Source: Deltaproteobacteria bacterium
GTDB lineage: Bacteria > Myxococcota > XYA12-FULL-58-9
NCBI GenBank assembly: GCA_016218825.1
Contig: JACRCV010000056.1
Span: forward strand, 62,001 to 126,000
Direction: 5' to 3'
DNA length: 64,000 nt
Shown: positions 52,474-64,000 of the stretch, one piece after another
Position numbering within the stretch: position 1 is the first letter of the stretch
Layout of the letters: every line of letters begins with the position of its first letter
Translations under genes and position numbers: made by a program
Notes under the pieces: generated by a model
Databases searched by the model: none
Seen by the model: only the letters and a program-made list of their open reading frames with translations
What the model was told of the DNA's origin: nothing

Positions 52474-54438
52474 TCACGGTCCGCGGAGCCGGACGGCGTC
52501 GACCCCGATGGCGCCGGCGGCGTCGCTCGGATCGACGCGCAGCCTGGTGATCGTGCCGCTCCAGTTGGCGTTGGTCGCCGTCGCGATGCGATACACGTGG
52601 GGCCGGGCGTCCGCGTTGATTGCGAACCAGAAGCTGTTGGCCTCGTCGAAGCTCGTCGCGGCCGCGGTCATAAAGTAGATCTGCGCGGCGCTGCCGGCGG
52701 CGGCGGTGGCCACGACCTCGAGGGTCGCGACCTTCGCCGCGTCTATCTGCATGGCCGGCGCCAAGAGCTGCGGATCGCCGTTCGTGGCGTCGCCCCACAA
52801 GAAGCCGCCGGCGGACGCCAGGTTGTCGACGTTCGTCGCGGCGAAGCCCTCGAGGTCCCCGGGGCGCGCGAGCTCGAAGCTCAACACGGTGTTCTCCGGG
52901 ATCGGGAAGTCGGCGCCCCACGACCAGGCGGTGTAGGCCGAGGTCTTCCAGGCGTAGCCGTTCCCCGGGTCGCACAGGATCCCGAAGCTCTTCTCGGCTT
53001 CGCTCCCCCAGGTGGCGTAGGGGTCGTCGAGCATTCGAAACCAGACGAAGCCCCAGAGCCAAGGCATCTCGGTGTGCGCCAGCATCAGGGCGCGCTGCAT
53101 CCGGTCGGCGCGCTCGCGATACCGCCCGGTGTCGCCGGCGTCGTGGTTGCCGTACTCCGAGAACAACACCGGCACGCCGGCGTCGCCGTGGTCCACCATC
53201 ACCCCGTAGATCTCGTTGTTCGGCGCCGCCCACTCGATCGCGGTCGGCGGCCCGCCGAAGTACGGGTGCCAGCCGACACCGTCGAAGTAGTCGCGCGGGT
53301 TGGTGCTCGGAAACTGCCCGGAGGCGATGTTGGTGTAGAGGCGGGTCAGGAAGGTCTTGACCGCCAACAGGCCGCCGTTGCCGTCGCCGTCCGAGGGCGC
53401 GAGGCCGGGCATGAAGACGAAGGCGTCGGGGTTCGCGGTCTTGATGGCGCGGTGCGAGCGGAACATCAGATCGGTCGTGACCGCGGCCTTCTCGGCGCCG
53501 GTGAAGCTGAGGTCGGCGTCACACGGCCCGGGGAACAAGAAGACGTCGAGGTTGGGCTCGTTGCCCGGCTCCCACACCTCGACCGTCGACAGCCGGGTGG
53601 CGAACGTGCGCCAGGCGGTCTCGTAGCGGTCGAGGAAGAGCTGATACTCGGAGCCCGCCGTCAGGTCGCGGCACGGCAAGGCACCGTAGGTCGCTTGCCC
53701 CGTCATCCAAGTCGGAAACGAATGGTCGAGGCCGATGACGGTGACACCGGCGTTCTGCAGCTTGACGATGGCGTACTCGCTCTGCACCGCACAGCTCTCG
53801 ATCACCGTCGTCGGATCGGAGAGGCAGGCGGGGATCGACAGCCACATCCGCATCACCTTCGGCGACAGCGCCAACATCTGATCGATTTGCTGGTCGAGGT
53901 CCCAGCTCTTCGGCGGCGGCGTGTTCCAGATCACCGGCTCGCCGACCCCAAAGAGGAAGCCGAGCGGTCGCGGCGCGCAGCGACCGTCGGCGCGGCACTC
54001 GTCCATGATCGCGCAGCTGCCGCAGGAGCCGTCGCAGCCGTCGTCGCCGCAGACCCGGGCGCCGCAGCTCGGCACGCAGCAGCTGTGGGTGGAGGTCCCA
54101 CAACGCCCGGCGCCGCCCTGGCACACGGCGCAGCGGCTGTTCGCCGCGCCGCACGCGAAGCCGCTCTGCGCCGCGAACGCGATGCAGGTGGCGACATCGT
54201 CACAGCAGCCGGCGCAGCTCGACGTCGGGCAAAAGCCGCCGCAGTGATCGGGGGCGCCGGCGCACAGCCCGTCGCACCGGGGCACGCACGGATCGCCGCC
54301 CGCGCCTTGATGATCGCCGCCGCCGGTGTCGCCGCCTCCCGGATCTGCGGCCGCCGGCGTGCCGCTGCGAGGCGGGTTGGGGGCGCAGCCGGCGCCGAGC
54401 GCGAGGACGGCGAGCAGGAGACCAGAGTCACGCATCAT
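52474..54438 (-). CDS. Cys-rich lipoprotein with clan-A glycoside hydrolase domain
   Basis: A 654-residue protein (tandem ATGs at 54438 and 54435) with lipobox ALGAGC. Residues about 30-140 are Gly- and Cys-rich (CGGFCPTSSCAGCCDD). Residues about 150-510 form a TIM-barrel hydrolase of clan A type: the acid/base Glu294 is in VWEPGNEPN and the nucleophile Glu428 in LFSEYGNHD, 134 residues apart. FDGVGWHPYF and GFVWFRMLDDPY support a GH39/GH5-like fold. The C-terminal about 140 residues form a beta-rich region compatible with a carbohydrate-binding module (VLSFELARPGDLEGF). Substrate unknown. The start overlaps the preceding stop (TGA then ATGATG), so it is translated together with the gene at 54439. 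Confidence 0.85.
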   Translation of the reverse strand: MMRDSGLLLAVLALGAGCAPNPPRSGTPAAADPGGGDTGGGDHQGAGGDPCVPRCDGLCAGAPDHCGGFCPTSSCAGCCDDVATCIAFAAQSGFACGAANSRCAVCQGGAGRCGTSTHSCCVPSCGARVCGDDGCDGSCGSCAIMDECRADGRCAPRPLGFLFGVGEPVIWNTPPPKSWDLDQQIDQMLALSPKVMRMWLSIPACLSDPTTVIESCAVQSEYAIVKLQNAGVTVIGLDHSFPTWMTGQATYGALPCRDLTAGSEYQLFLDRYETAWRTFATRLSTVEVWEPGNEPNLDVFLFPGPCDADLSFTGAEKAAVTTDLMFRSHRAIKTANPDAFVFMPGLAPSDGDGNGGLLAVKTFLTRLYTNIASGQFPSTNPRDYFDGVGWHPYFGGPPTAIEWAAPNNEIYGVMVDHGDAGVPVLFSEYGNHDAGDTGRYRERADRMQRALMLAHTEMPWLWGFVWFRMLDDPYATWGSEAEKSFGILCDPGNGYAWKTSAYTAWSWGADFPIPENTVLSFELARPGDLEGFAATNVDNLASAGGFLWGDATNGDPQLLAPAMQIDAAKVATLEVVATAAAGSAAQIYFMTAAATSFDEANSFWFAINADARPHVYRIATATNANWSGTITRLRVDPSDAAGAIGVDAVRLRGP

Positions 54439-55515
54439 TCACTCCACCGTCAGCGCGTAGCCCTCGAGACCCCGCAGGCAGCGGCGCGCGGCGGCCGGGC
54501 CCAACGCCAGCTCGAGGCGCACCGTAGCCTGGCGCAGCGCCAACAGCTCGTGGCGCGCACCGTTCGAATCGATGACGGTGCGACCGCTCGCGGCGACGAA
54601 CGAGGTGACGGCCGGCGACGACCCGAGCGTCAGCGGCGCGGCCGGGAGCAGCGCGAGCTCGAGAGGCGGACCGTCTTCGCCGGTGCAGCCGTAGACGACC
54701 TCGATCGCGCTCAACGGGTCCGGCGCGGTGACCGCCAGCACCCCGGTCTCCCCGGGGCGCAGCCCGAAGGCCGTGGCGTCGTCGCCGTCCACGAGCTCCG
54801 GGAGCGCGACCGGCTCGCCGGTCTCCGGCACCCAAGAGGCGGCGAGCACGAGCGGCGCCAGGAAGCTGGCGTCGGTCGGCCGGACCACGAGCGCGGCCCG
54901 GGTGCCGGCAACGACGCGCACCCGCACGCCGGTCAGCAGATCGACCGGGCCGTCGGCGTTCTGCAGGTGCAGGACCCGAGGGCGATCGATGAGCTGGAAG
55001 CCCGGCGCGCCGTCCTTGACGAAGACGCCGGCCATCACCGACCCCGGCGAAAGCACGCTCGGCGCCGGCCGCGGCAGCCGCAGCTGTTCTTTGTAGCGCG
55101 TCCTACAGTCGTCGGTCAGATCGACCACCACCAGGCTCAAGATGACCTCGTCGGGGTTGTCCTCGGCGGCGGCCAGCATCGCCAGGCTGCCGTCCTGGAC
55201 GTCGACGAAGGTCAGGGTGTCGAGCTCGACCCCGACCGCGACCTCGCCCTCGCAGCCGCGCGCCCAGGCCGCCGCGCCTTCCCGCGCTTGCTGGCGGTAG
55301 AACACCGGGGCGAAGCCGTGGCTGGTCTTCTTCGCGACCACGGCGTCGGGGAGCTGGTCGCCGTCCAGATCGCGCTCGAGGATGCCGTAGGTCGACCCGG
55401 AGACGGCGTGAAAGGCCGAGCTGTTCGCGAACGGCGCCGGCTTCTGCGGATGCGCGCAGGCCGACAGGGCGACGACGACCGCCGGCAGCACGAACCTGGC
55501 GACGACCGCGCGCAC
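54439..55515 (-). CDS. Lipoprotein with FG-GAP-like segment
   Basis: A 358-residue protein. GTG 55515, 5 bases after the acyl-CoA ligase stop, gives the signal peptide VRAVVARFVLPAVVVALSAC with lipobox LSAC. Near residue 45 an ERDLDGDQLPDAVVAKK segment resembles an FG-GAP/VCBS calcium-binding repeat. The rest is beta-rich without recognised motifs. Its stop is directly adjacent to the glycoside-hydrolase gene start. The tight packing between fadD and the hydrolase gene implies one operon. Confidence 0.78.
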   Translation of the reverse strand: MRAVVARFVLPAVVVALSACAHPQKPAPFANSSAFHAVSGSTYGILERDLDGDQLPDAVVAKKTSHGFAPVFYRQQAREGAAAWARGCEGEVAVGVELDTLTFVDVQDGSLAMLAAAEDNPDEVILSLVVVDLTDDCRTRYKEQLRLPRPAPSVLSPGSVMAGVFVKDGAPGFQLIDRPRVLHLQNADGPVDLLTGVRVRVVAGTRAALVVRPTDASFLAPLVLAASWVPETGEPVALPELVDGDDATAFGLRPGETGVLAVTAPDPLSAIEVVYGCTGEDGPPLELALLPAAPLTLGSSPAVTSFVAASGRTVIDSNGARHELLALRQATVRLELALGPAAARRCLRGLEGYALTVE

Positions 55516-55520
55516 CGGGC

Positions 55521-57317
<1,797 letters not shown>

Positions 57318-57336
57318 GATCACCCTCGAGGCCGTA

Positions 57337-57366
57337 GCTATACGAGATGCCGCGGGCCGACCGCAA
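57337..57366 (-). promoter_or_regulatory. Candidate promoter for the acyl-CoA ligase operon
   Basis: On the minus strand, TTGCGG (57361-57366) and TATAGC (57337-57342) are separated by 18 bases. The latter lies about 20 bases before the start codon at 57317. Confidence 0.4.
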
Positions 57367-57383
57367 GGGCGCGGGCGCCGCAA

Positions 57384-57412
57384 TTGACCTTGGCGCGGAA
57401 ACCCTCTAGGAC
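57384..57412 (+). promoter_or_regulatory. Candidate promoter for the lipase-fadL operon
   Basis: TTGACC (57384-57389, five of six to consensus) and TAGGAC (57407-57412) are 17 bases apart. An AGGAGG Shine-Dalgarno follows at 57423-57428, just before ATG 57433. The two candidate promoters of this gap are back to back. Confidence 0.45.
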
Positions 57413-57432
57413 ACGGGGCGCCAGGAGGACGC

Positions 57433-59607
57433 ATGCGGATCCCATTCGTCACGTTGATGGCGGGCGCGGCCTGCGCGCCGGCGATTCCGATCGACGACAA
57501 CGAGCGCCACGTCAACGACGGCCCGGTGGTCGCGTTCGACCCGGCCGCGAGCGTCATCCCGTTCCCGAACGACTGGCTCATCAAGGACGGCAAGGTCTCG
57601 TTGCCGCGCCAGTGCGGCGAGACCCCGACCGCCAAGGTGCTGCGCGAGCAGGTGCTGAACAAGCTCGACGGCTTCGGCGCCTACGAGGTGCCGCTGACGG
57701 TGACCTTCAGCGAGCCGGTCGACGCCTCGTCGCTCGAAGAGCACGTCGTCCTGATCGAGCGCGCCGTCTCTGGGGTGCCGACGAACCCGGCGACCGCCGC
57801 GGTGGTGCCGGTCGTCGCGCTGGCCGGGACCAGCCGCCGCTTCGACGCCGCCTGTGACACCTCGGTGACCGTCGACGACGCCACGCTGGTGCCGCGCTTG
57901 CCGCTTTCGAGCGCCTCGACCTACGCGGTCGTCATCCTCGACGGCGTTCGCACCGCCGACGGCAGACCCTTCAACCCGTCCACCGCCTGGGCGTTCGCCC
58001 GCCAGCCCTACAAGCCGGTGGAGATCGTCTACCGCAGCGACGGCACGCCGCAGGTGGTCAAGAACGAGACCCCGCTCGACCCGTCGACCCCCGAAGGCCT
58101 CGCCACCATCGAAGGGATCGCGACCCTCTGGAGCCTGTCGCACGACCTCCTGACCTACCTCGACGTCGCGCTCGCCTACGCCGTGAACGGCTCGGCGTCG
58201 CCGGCGTTCATGCGCGGCGACATCCTGCTGGCGTGGGAGCTCACCACCCAGACCACGACGGCGCCCCTCGACCCCGAGGTCGCGAAGAGCCCGGCGGCGC
58301 AGGCGGCGACCCTGGCCACCAACGCGGCGACGGTCGGCCCGGTGTTCGTCGGTGCGGCGCAAGTGGCCGCGGCGTTCTATGACGCGCTGCAGCCGCTCAT
58401 CGGCGTCGATCCGTGCCTGGTGCTGCGCTGCGACGCGGTCGGCGCCATCGTCAGCGGCCAGTTCGAGAGCCCGAGCTTCCAGATCAAGCTGTACAACCCG
58501 GCGGGCCTCGCGACCCCGGTGCCCGGGCCGTGGAACGACGTGGTCGATCCGGGCTTCGTCGCCAACGATCCGGTGACGATGCTCGGCTTCGTGCCGGCGT
58601 CCGAAGCGCCGCCGGCCGGCTACCCGACGGTGATCTTCGGCCACGGCCTCGGGCGCTCGAAGGAGGACCTGTTCGCGCTCGCGACGCGGCTGGCCGCGGC
58701 CGGCATCGCCAGCGTCGCGATCGACTGGGTCGATCACGGCAGCCGCGCGGTGCAGACCGGCACCTTGGCGCTCGCCGGCTGCGGCGGCACCCCCGAGCCC
58801 CAGCAGGCGCCGCAGTGCTTCGCGCCGATCCTCTCCAACGACCTGCCGAACACCCGCGACAACCTGCGGCAGACGGTGCTCGACACCCTGAAGCTGACGC
58901 GGGTGCTCGAGGCCTGCGGCACCGCGGCGTGCCCGGGGCTGCCGGTCGACAAGGAGCGCCTCGGCTACATCGGCCAGTCGCTCGGGGCGCTGCTCGGCGT
59001 CACCAGCACCGCGGTCGCGCCCGGCATCAAGACCGCGGTGCTCAACGTCGGCGGCGTCGGTTGGGTGGACGTGTTCACCGAGACCGAGACCGACGCCATC
59101 CGCTGCCCGATCATCGACTCGCTGATCGACGCCGGCATCCTCACCGGCACCAAGTGGCTGGGGATGACCGGCATCAACCCCGCGGCCCTGTGCTTGACCG
59201 ACGCCTGGCGGACCGATCCGGGCTTCGCGGGCTTCGCGATGACGGCGCGCTGGATCCTGGATCCGGCCTACGGCGCCAACTTCGTGCGGCGCCTCGCGGA
59301 CAGCGGCCGGCCGGTGCTGGTGCAAGAGGTCATCGGCGACAGCGTGGTGCCGAACGTCGCGACCGAGGCGCTCGCGGGCCTCCTGGCGCTCGACCCGATC
59401 CCGGCGCTGTTGGCCGACAGCCTCGAGCCGACGGCGACCCCCGAGGTGACCGCGGGCACCAGCGCCTGGCTGCAGTACGACAGCGGCGCCGACAACACCT
59501 TCGCGCACGGCTCGCTCTTGGCCCCCGCCGACAACGGCGACAGCGGCATGTTCGGGACCGCGCAGATGCAGACCGACGCCGTGACCTTCTTGTCCTCGAA
59601 CCTCTAG
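57433..59607 (+). CDS. VolA-type (Pla-1/cef family) lipase lipoprotein
   Basis: A 724-residue protein with a short lipoprotein signal (MRIPFVTLMAGAAC). The N-terminal part has the FDPAASVIPFPNDWL signature of the bacterial virulence-factor lipase family and a beta-rich region with an Ig-like pattern. The C-terminal half is an alpha/beta hydrolase: oxyanion segment TVIFGHGLGRSKED, nucleophile Ser516 in YIGQSLGALLG, likely Asp636 in VIGDSVVPN and His692 in NTFAHGS. Family members such as Vibrio VolA are surface lysophospholipases that free fatty acids. The next gene, 11 bases on, encodes FadL, which imports them, as in the volA-fadL pair of Vibrio. Confidence 0.85.
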   Translation: MRIPFVTLMAGAACAPAIPIDDNERHVNDGPVVAFDPAASVIPFPNDWLIKDGKVSLPRQCGETPTAKVLREQVLNKLDGFGAYEVPLTVTFSEPVDASSLEEHVVLIERAVSGVPTNPATAAVVPVVALAGTSRRFDAACDTSVTVDDATLVPRLPLSSASTYAVVILDGVRTADGRPFNPSTAWAFARQPYKPVEIVYRSDGTPQVVKNETPLDPSTPEGLATIEGIATLWSLSHDLLTYLDVALAYAVNGSASPAFMRGDILLAWELTTQTTTAPLDPEVAKSPAAQAATLATNAATVGPVFVGAAQVAAAFYDALQPLIGVDPCLVLRCDAVGAIVSGQFESPSFQIKLYNPAGLATPVPGPWNDVVDPGFVANDPVTMLGFVPASEAPPAGYPTVIFGHGLGRSKEDLFALATRLAAAGIASVAIDWVDHGSRAVQTGTLALAGCGGTPEPQQAPQCFAPILSNDLPNTRDNLRQTVLDTLKLTRVLEACGTAACPGLPVDKERLGYIGQSLGALLGVTSTAVAPGIKTAVLNVGGVGWVDVFTETETDAIRCPIIDSLIDAGILTGTKWLGMTGINPAALCLTDAWRTDPGFAGFAMTARWILDPAYGANFVRRLADSGRPVLVQEVIGDSVVPNVATEALAGLLALDPIPALLADSLEPTATPEVTAGTSAWLQYDSGADNTFAHGSLLAPADNGDSGMFGTAQMQTDAVTFLSSNL

Positions 59608-59618
59608 GAGGAGAACCC

Positions 59619-61046
59619 ATGCGCGCCCTGGTGCTGAGCTCGGCTCTCCTGATGTTCGTCGCCGCGGCGGCGCAGGCCGCCGGCTTCATGATCCCGGAGC
59701 AGGGCGCGGCGGCCGTCGGTCGCGGCGGCGCCTTCACCGCGGTCGCCGACGACGCCTCGGCGATCTTCTACAACCCGGCCGGGATCACCCAGCTTGGCGG
59801 GGTGTCGGCCTACGTCGGCTTCGATCTGGTGCGGCCGCGCTCGTCGTTCGTCGACGACACCTCCAACATCACCACCGTCGCCGACGCCCAGACCTTCTAC
59901 CTGCCGACGTTGTACGCGACGGGGCGGGTCGGCGAGCTGGTCGCGGTGGGCTTGGGCGTCAACACCCCCTTCGGCCTCGGGCTGTCGTGGCCGGAGGGCT
60001 CCCCGGGCCGCAACGTCGTCAGCGCCCAGAGGCTGCAGACGGTGTTCGTGTCGCCGGTGGTCGCGGTCGACCTGGAGCCGTGGGTCGCGGGGCTGTCGGC
60101 GGCGGCCGGCATCGACGTGGTCCCGGCGTCGGTCGAGCTCGAGCGCGACATCTTCTTCGGCTACGTGCGCGGCACGGCGCACATGGGCGGCAGCGCCCTC
60201 GGCGTCGGCGGCCGCCTCGGGCTGCTCTACAAGCCGGCGGCGCTCCAGGACCTGGCGGTGGGCCTGAGCTGGCGCACCCCGGTGACCCTCGACTTCGAGG
60301 GCAAGGCCGACTTCGACGTGGCGCCGGAGTTCCGCGGCAGCCTGCCGCAAGACGGCGACATCTCGACCCGCATCACCCTGCCGCACACCCTGTCGGCCGG
60401 CCTCGCCTACAACCCGTTGCCGCACCTCGACGTCTCGGTGAACGTCGACTGGACCGGCTGGTCGAGCTACGACCAGCTGGCGGTGACGCTGCCGGACAAC
60501 ACCACCCTGACGAGCATCCGCGACTGGCACGACAGCGTCGCGATCCGCGCCGGGCTCGAGGTCGAGCTCGCCGCGCTGAAGGTGCGCGGCGGCTACGCCT
60601 TCGACCCGACGCCGGTGCCGGATCGCACCCTCGACTTCACGTTGCCGGACGCCGACCGCCACGTGCTCACCGCCGGCCTCGGCTTGCGCCTGCCCGCCGA
60701 CGTCCAGGTCGACGTCGCTGGCCTGTACCTCCTGCCCCGCTCCCGCCACACCTCCGATTCGCCCTACGAGCCGATGGTCAAAGGGGACTACTCGGTGTCG
60801 GCGTGGATGCTGTGCATGAACGTCGGCGTCGTCCTCGGCATGAGCCCGCCGCCGGCCGCGGCGCCCGCCGAGGCTCAAAGCGACGAGGTCACCGCCGAAC
60901 CGGCCCCCGCGGTCGAGCCGGCCCCGGCCGAGGTCGAGCCGCAGGCGTCCCCGGCGGTGCCCGAAGAGACGCCGCTGCCGGTCGAAGAGGTGCCGCCGCC
61001 GCCGGCGCTCGGGCCCGGCGCCGATTCGCCGGGGACGAACCCGTAG
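59619..61046 (+). CDS. fadL: FadL/OmpP1 outer-membrane fatty acid transporter
   Basis: A 475-residue beta-barrel with signal peptide (MRALVLSSALLMFVAAAAQA) and AGGAGG upstream. The mature start GFMIPEQGAAAVGRGGAF and the conserved ADDASAIFYNPAG are FadL hallmarks. The barrel runs to about residue 405 (ending SVSAWMLCMNVGVVLGM). A Pro/Glu/Ala-rich tail of about 65 residues follows, which FadL proteins normally lack; their barrel ends at the C-terminus. The transporter moves long-chain fatty acids across the outer membrane. It lies between the lipase and the kinase, separated by 11 and 4 bases. Confidence 0.93.
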   Translation: MRALVLSSALLMFVAAAAQAAGFMIPEQGAAAVGRGGAFTAVADDASAIFYNPAGITQLGGVSAYVGFDLVRPRSSFVDDTSNITTVADAQTFYLPTLYATGRVGELVAVGLGVNTPFGLGLSWPEGSPGRNVVSAQRLQTVFVSPVVAVDLEPWVAGLSAAAGIDVVPASVELERDIFFGYVRGTAHMGGSALGVGGRLGLLYKPAALQDLAVGLSWRTPVTLDFEGKADFDVAPEFRGSLPQDGDISTRITLPHTLSAGLAYNPLPHLDVSVNVDWTGWSSYDQLAVTLPDNTTLTSIRDWHDSVAIRAGLEVELAALKVRGGYAFDPTPVPDRTLDFTLPDADRHVLTAGLGLRLPADVQVDVAGLYLLPRSRHTSDSPYEPMVKGDYSVSAWMLCMNVGVVLGMSPPPAAAPAEAQSDEVTAEPAPAVEPAPAEVEPQASPAVPEETPLPVEEVPPPPALGPGADSPGTNP

Positions 61047-61050
61047 CGTC

Positions 61051-62985
<1,935 letters not shown>

Positions 62986-63022
62986 CCTTGCGCTCTCGTC
63001 AAACCCCAGGTAACCGATAGCG

Positions 63023-63847
63023 GTGATCACCGGTGTGCTGCTCGCCGGTCTGCTCTTGTCACAGAGCGCAGACGCGGCTGCGATCGAAGACGACCTGCGG
63101 CGCGCCAAGAACGAGTACGCCTACGGCAACTACGAGAAGTCGGCGGACATCCTCCGCGGCCTGCTCTACCCGATGCGCCTGGTCACCGACGAGCAGGTGA
63201 TCGAGGCCCGCAAGTACCTGGCGCTGTCGTACTACCTGCTCGACCGGTTGGACGAGGTCGGCGAAGAGTTCGCGAAGCTGTTGCACATCGACCCCGACTA
63301 CCAGCTCGACCCGTTCACCATCGCGCCGCCGGTGATCGAGATGTTCGAGGCCATCCGCAGGCGGCTGGAGAGCGAGCTCAACGTCATCCGCCAGCTGCGC
63401 TCCGACTCGCTGCGCCAGGCGCCGGTCAAGCCCGGGCTGCAGCGGGAGATCGAGCGCCGCATCACCGAGCGCAGCGAGCTCGCGACCTTCCTGCCCTTCG
63501 GCGTCGGTCAGTTCCAGAACGGCCAGGTGAAGTGGGGCGTGGCGTTCGCGGTGAGCGAGCTGTTGCTGCTCGCGGTCAACGTCGCCGCCTACACCTACAC
63601 GGTGCGGGTCGTCGGCGACTACGAGCCCGAGGACCGCAAGCTGGTGCAGTCGCTCGCGGTGACCCAGTACAGCGCCCTGGCGCTCTTCGGCCTCGCGTGG
63701 AGCCTCGGGGTGTTTCACGCCCGGCTGCACTTCATCCCCGCGGTGGAGGCGCCGCCGACGGTGCGCGAGGTCCCGGTGACCCCGAGCCCGGGCCCGAGCC
63801 CGCGGCCGCGCCCCGGTCGCGGCCTGATGCTCACGCTCAGCTATTGA
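63023..63847 (+). CDS. TPR-like membrane protein
   Basis: A 274-residue protein from GTG 63023. The N-terminal signal (VITGVLLAGLLLSQSADA) is followed by TPR-like helices (ALSYYLLDRLDEVGEEFAKLL with a DPDYQLDPF linker). A charged helix comes next, then ATFLPFGVGQFQNGQVKWG, a motif of small membrane proteins related to DUF5683. Two transmembrane helices follow (AVSELLLLAVNVAAYTYTV and a second near residue 225). It ends in a Pro-rich PSPGPSPRPRPGRG tail. It is probably part of the kinase operon. Function unknown. Confidence 0.8.
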   Translation: MITGVLLAGLLLSQSADAAAIEDDLRRAKNEYAYGNYEKSADILRGLLYPMRLVTDEQVIEARKYLALSYYLLDRLDEVGEEFAKLLHIDPDYQLDPFTIAPPVIEMFEAIRRRLESELNVIRQLRSDSLRQAPVKPGLQREIERRITERSELATFLPFGVGQFQNGQVKWGVAFAVSELLLLAVNVAAYTYTVRVVGDYEPEDRKLVQSLAVTQYSALALFGLAWSLGVFHARLHFIPAVEAPPTVREVPVTPSPGPSPRPRPGRGLMLTLSY

Positions 63848-63878
63848 TTCTGTGAGCGCCGGCCTATAGGACAGCAGC

Positions 63879-64000
63879 ATGGCCGTACTGATCGCCGTCA
63901 CGACCGCGGGTCAGAAGCACTACCCGCTGTTCAAGAACGTCACCCGCCTGGGGTCGGACCCGAGCGCCGACATTCCCGTCAGCGGTGAGGACGTGGCCGC
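63879..64000 (+). CDS. FHA-domain protein (truncated by window edge)
   Basis: The first 40 residues of a reading frame open at the right edge. The start MAVLIAVTTAGQKHYPLF leads into NVTRLGSDPSADIPVSG, the typical beginning of an FHA phosphothreonine-binding domain. It lies 32 bases after the TPR-like gene in the same direction as the kinase, so it probably reads the output of that kinase. The remainder lies outside the window. Confidence 0.75.
   Translation, partial: MAVLIAVTTAGQKHYPLFKNVTRLGSDPSADIPVSGEDVA

Noticed and set aside
58413-61046. 877-residue frame that includes fadL
   Set aside because: Its first 400 residues are a shadow of the lipase gene. FadL starts at ATG 59619 with AGGAGG and a signal peptide.

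Overview
The window is strongly G+C-rich, gene-dense DNA from a single bacterium. Several traits point to Myxococcota (the former deltaproteobacterial myxobacteria and relatives): giant Cys-rich lipoproteins built from DUF4215 and fibro-slime modules, many small lipoproteins with CxxDxxC motifs, a Ser/Thr kinase with PEGA-like repeats, FHA proteins, and the order tRNA-Val-thrS-infC-rpmI-rplT-pheS-pheT-ihfA-merR. This is an inference from family content; no 16S gene is present. I see no phage, insertion sequence, transposase or CRISPR array.

Layout. 1-9.1 kb (minus): 3,024 residues of a giant DUF4215/fibro-slime surface protein that runs off the left edge. 9.2-12.4 kb (minus): mrp, an exported HAD phosphatase, a lipoprotein and a small protein in one operon. 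12.6-13.8 kb (plus): a CesT/YbjN-like protein and cysQ. 13.9-20.7 kb (minus): a calcium-repeat/lamin-tail lipoprotein, a small protein, a cyclic-nucleotide-binding protein, a TPR membrane protein, tRNA-Lys and birA. 20.7-29.5 kb: an alpha/beta hydrolase and a group of peptidoglycan-directed proteins. These are a 1,238-residue protein with a PG-binding and a CHAT/caspase-like domain, an L,D-transpeptidase lipoprotein, two PG-binding plus LAS-metallopeptidase-like proteins, and a response regulator. 29.5-43 kb: GNAT, mutL, FHA-GGDEF, pgi, a large lipoprotein, nlpD-like, surE, tRNA-Pro, DedA, an ABC-F ATPase, a Cys-rich lipoprotein and an M23 peptidase. 43-51 kb (minus): merR-type gene, ihfA, pheT, pheS, rplT, rpmI, infC (ATT start), thrS and tRNA-Val. 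51.2-57.3 kb (minus): fadD and three lipoprotein genes, including a clan-A glycoside hydrolase and an ILEI/FAM3-like protein. 57.4-64 kb (plus): a VolA-type lipase, fadL, a Ser/Thr kinase, a TPR-like membrane protein and a truncated FHA gene.

How the parts fit. The right end looks like a lipid scavenging locus: a surface lipase releases fatty acids, FadL imports them and the divergently transcribed acyl-CoA ligase activates them. Kinase and FHA genes follow in the same operon. The 21-29 kb region looks like a cell-wall remodelling or wall-attack module; three of its proteins have PG-binding-like domains but no visible signal peptide. A small hairpin-containing repeat ending in GGGAATCAAAA occurs at four places, once in frame inside mutL. 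No gene-free stretch exceeds about 160 bases once the tRNAs and repeats are counted.
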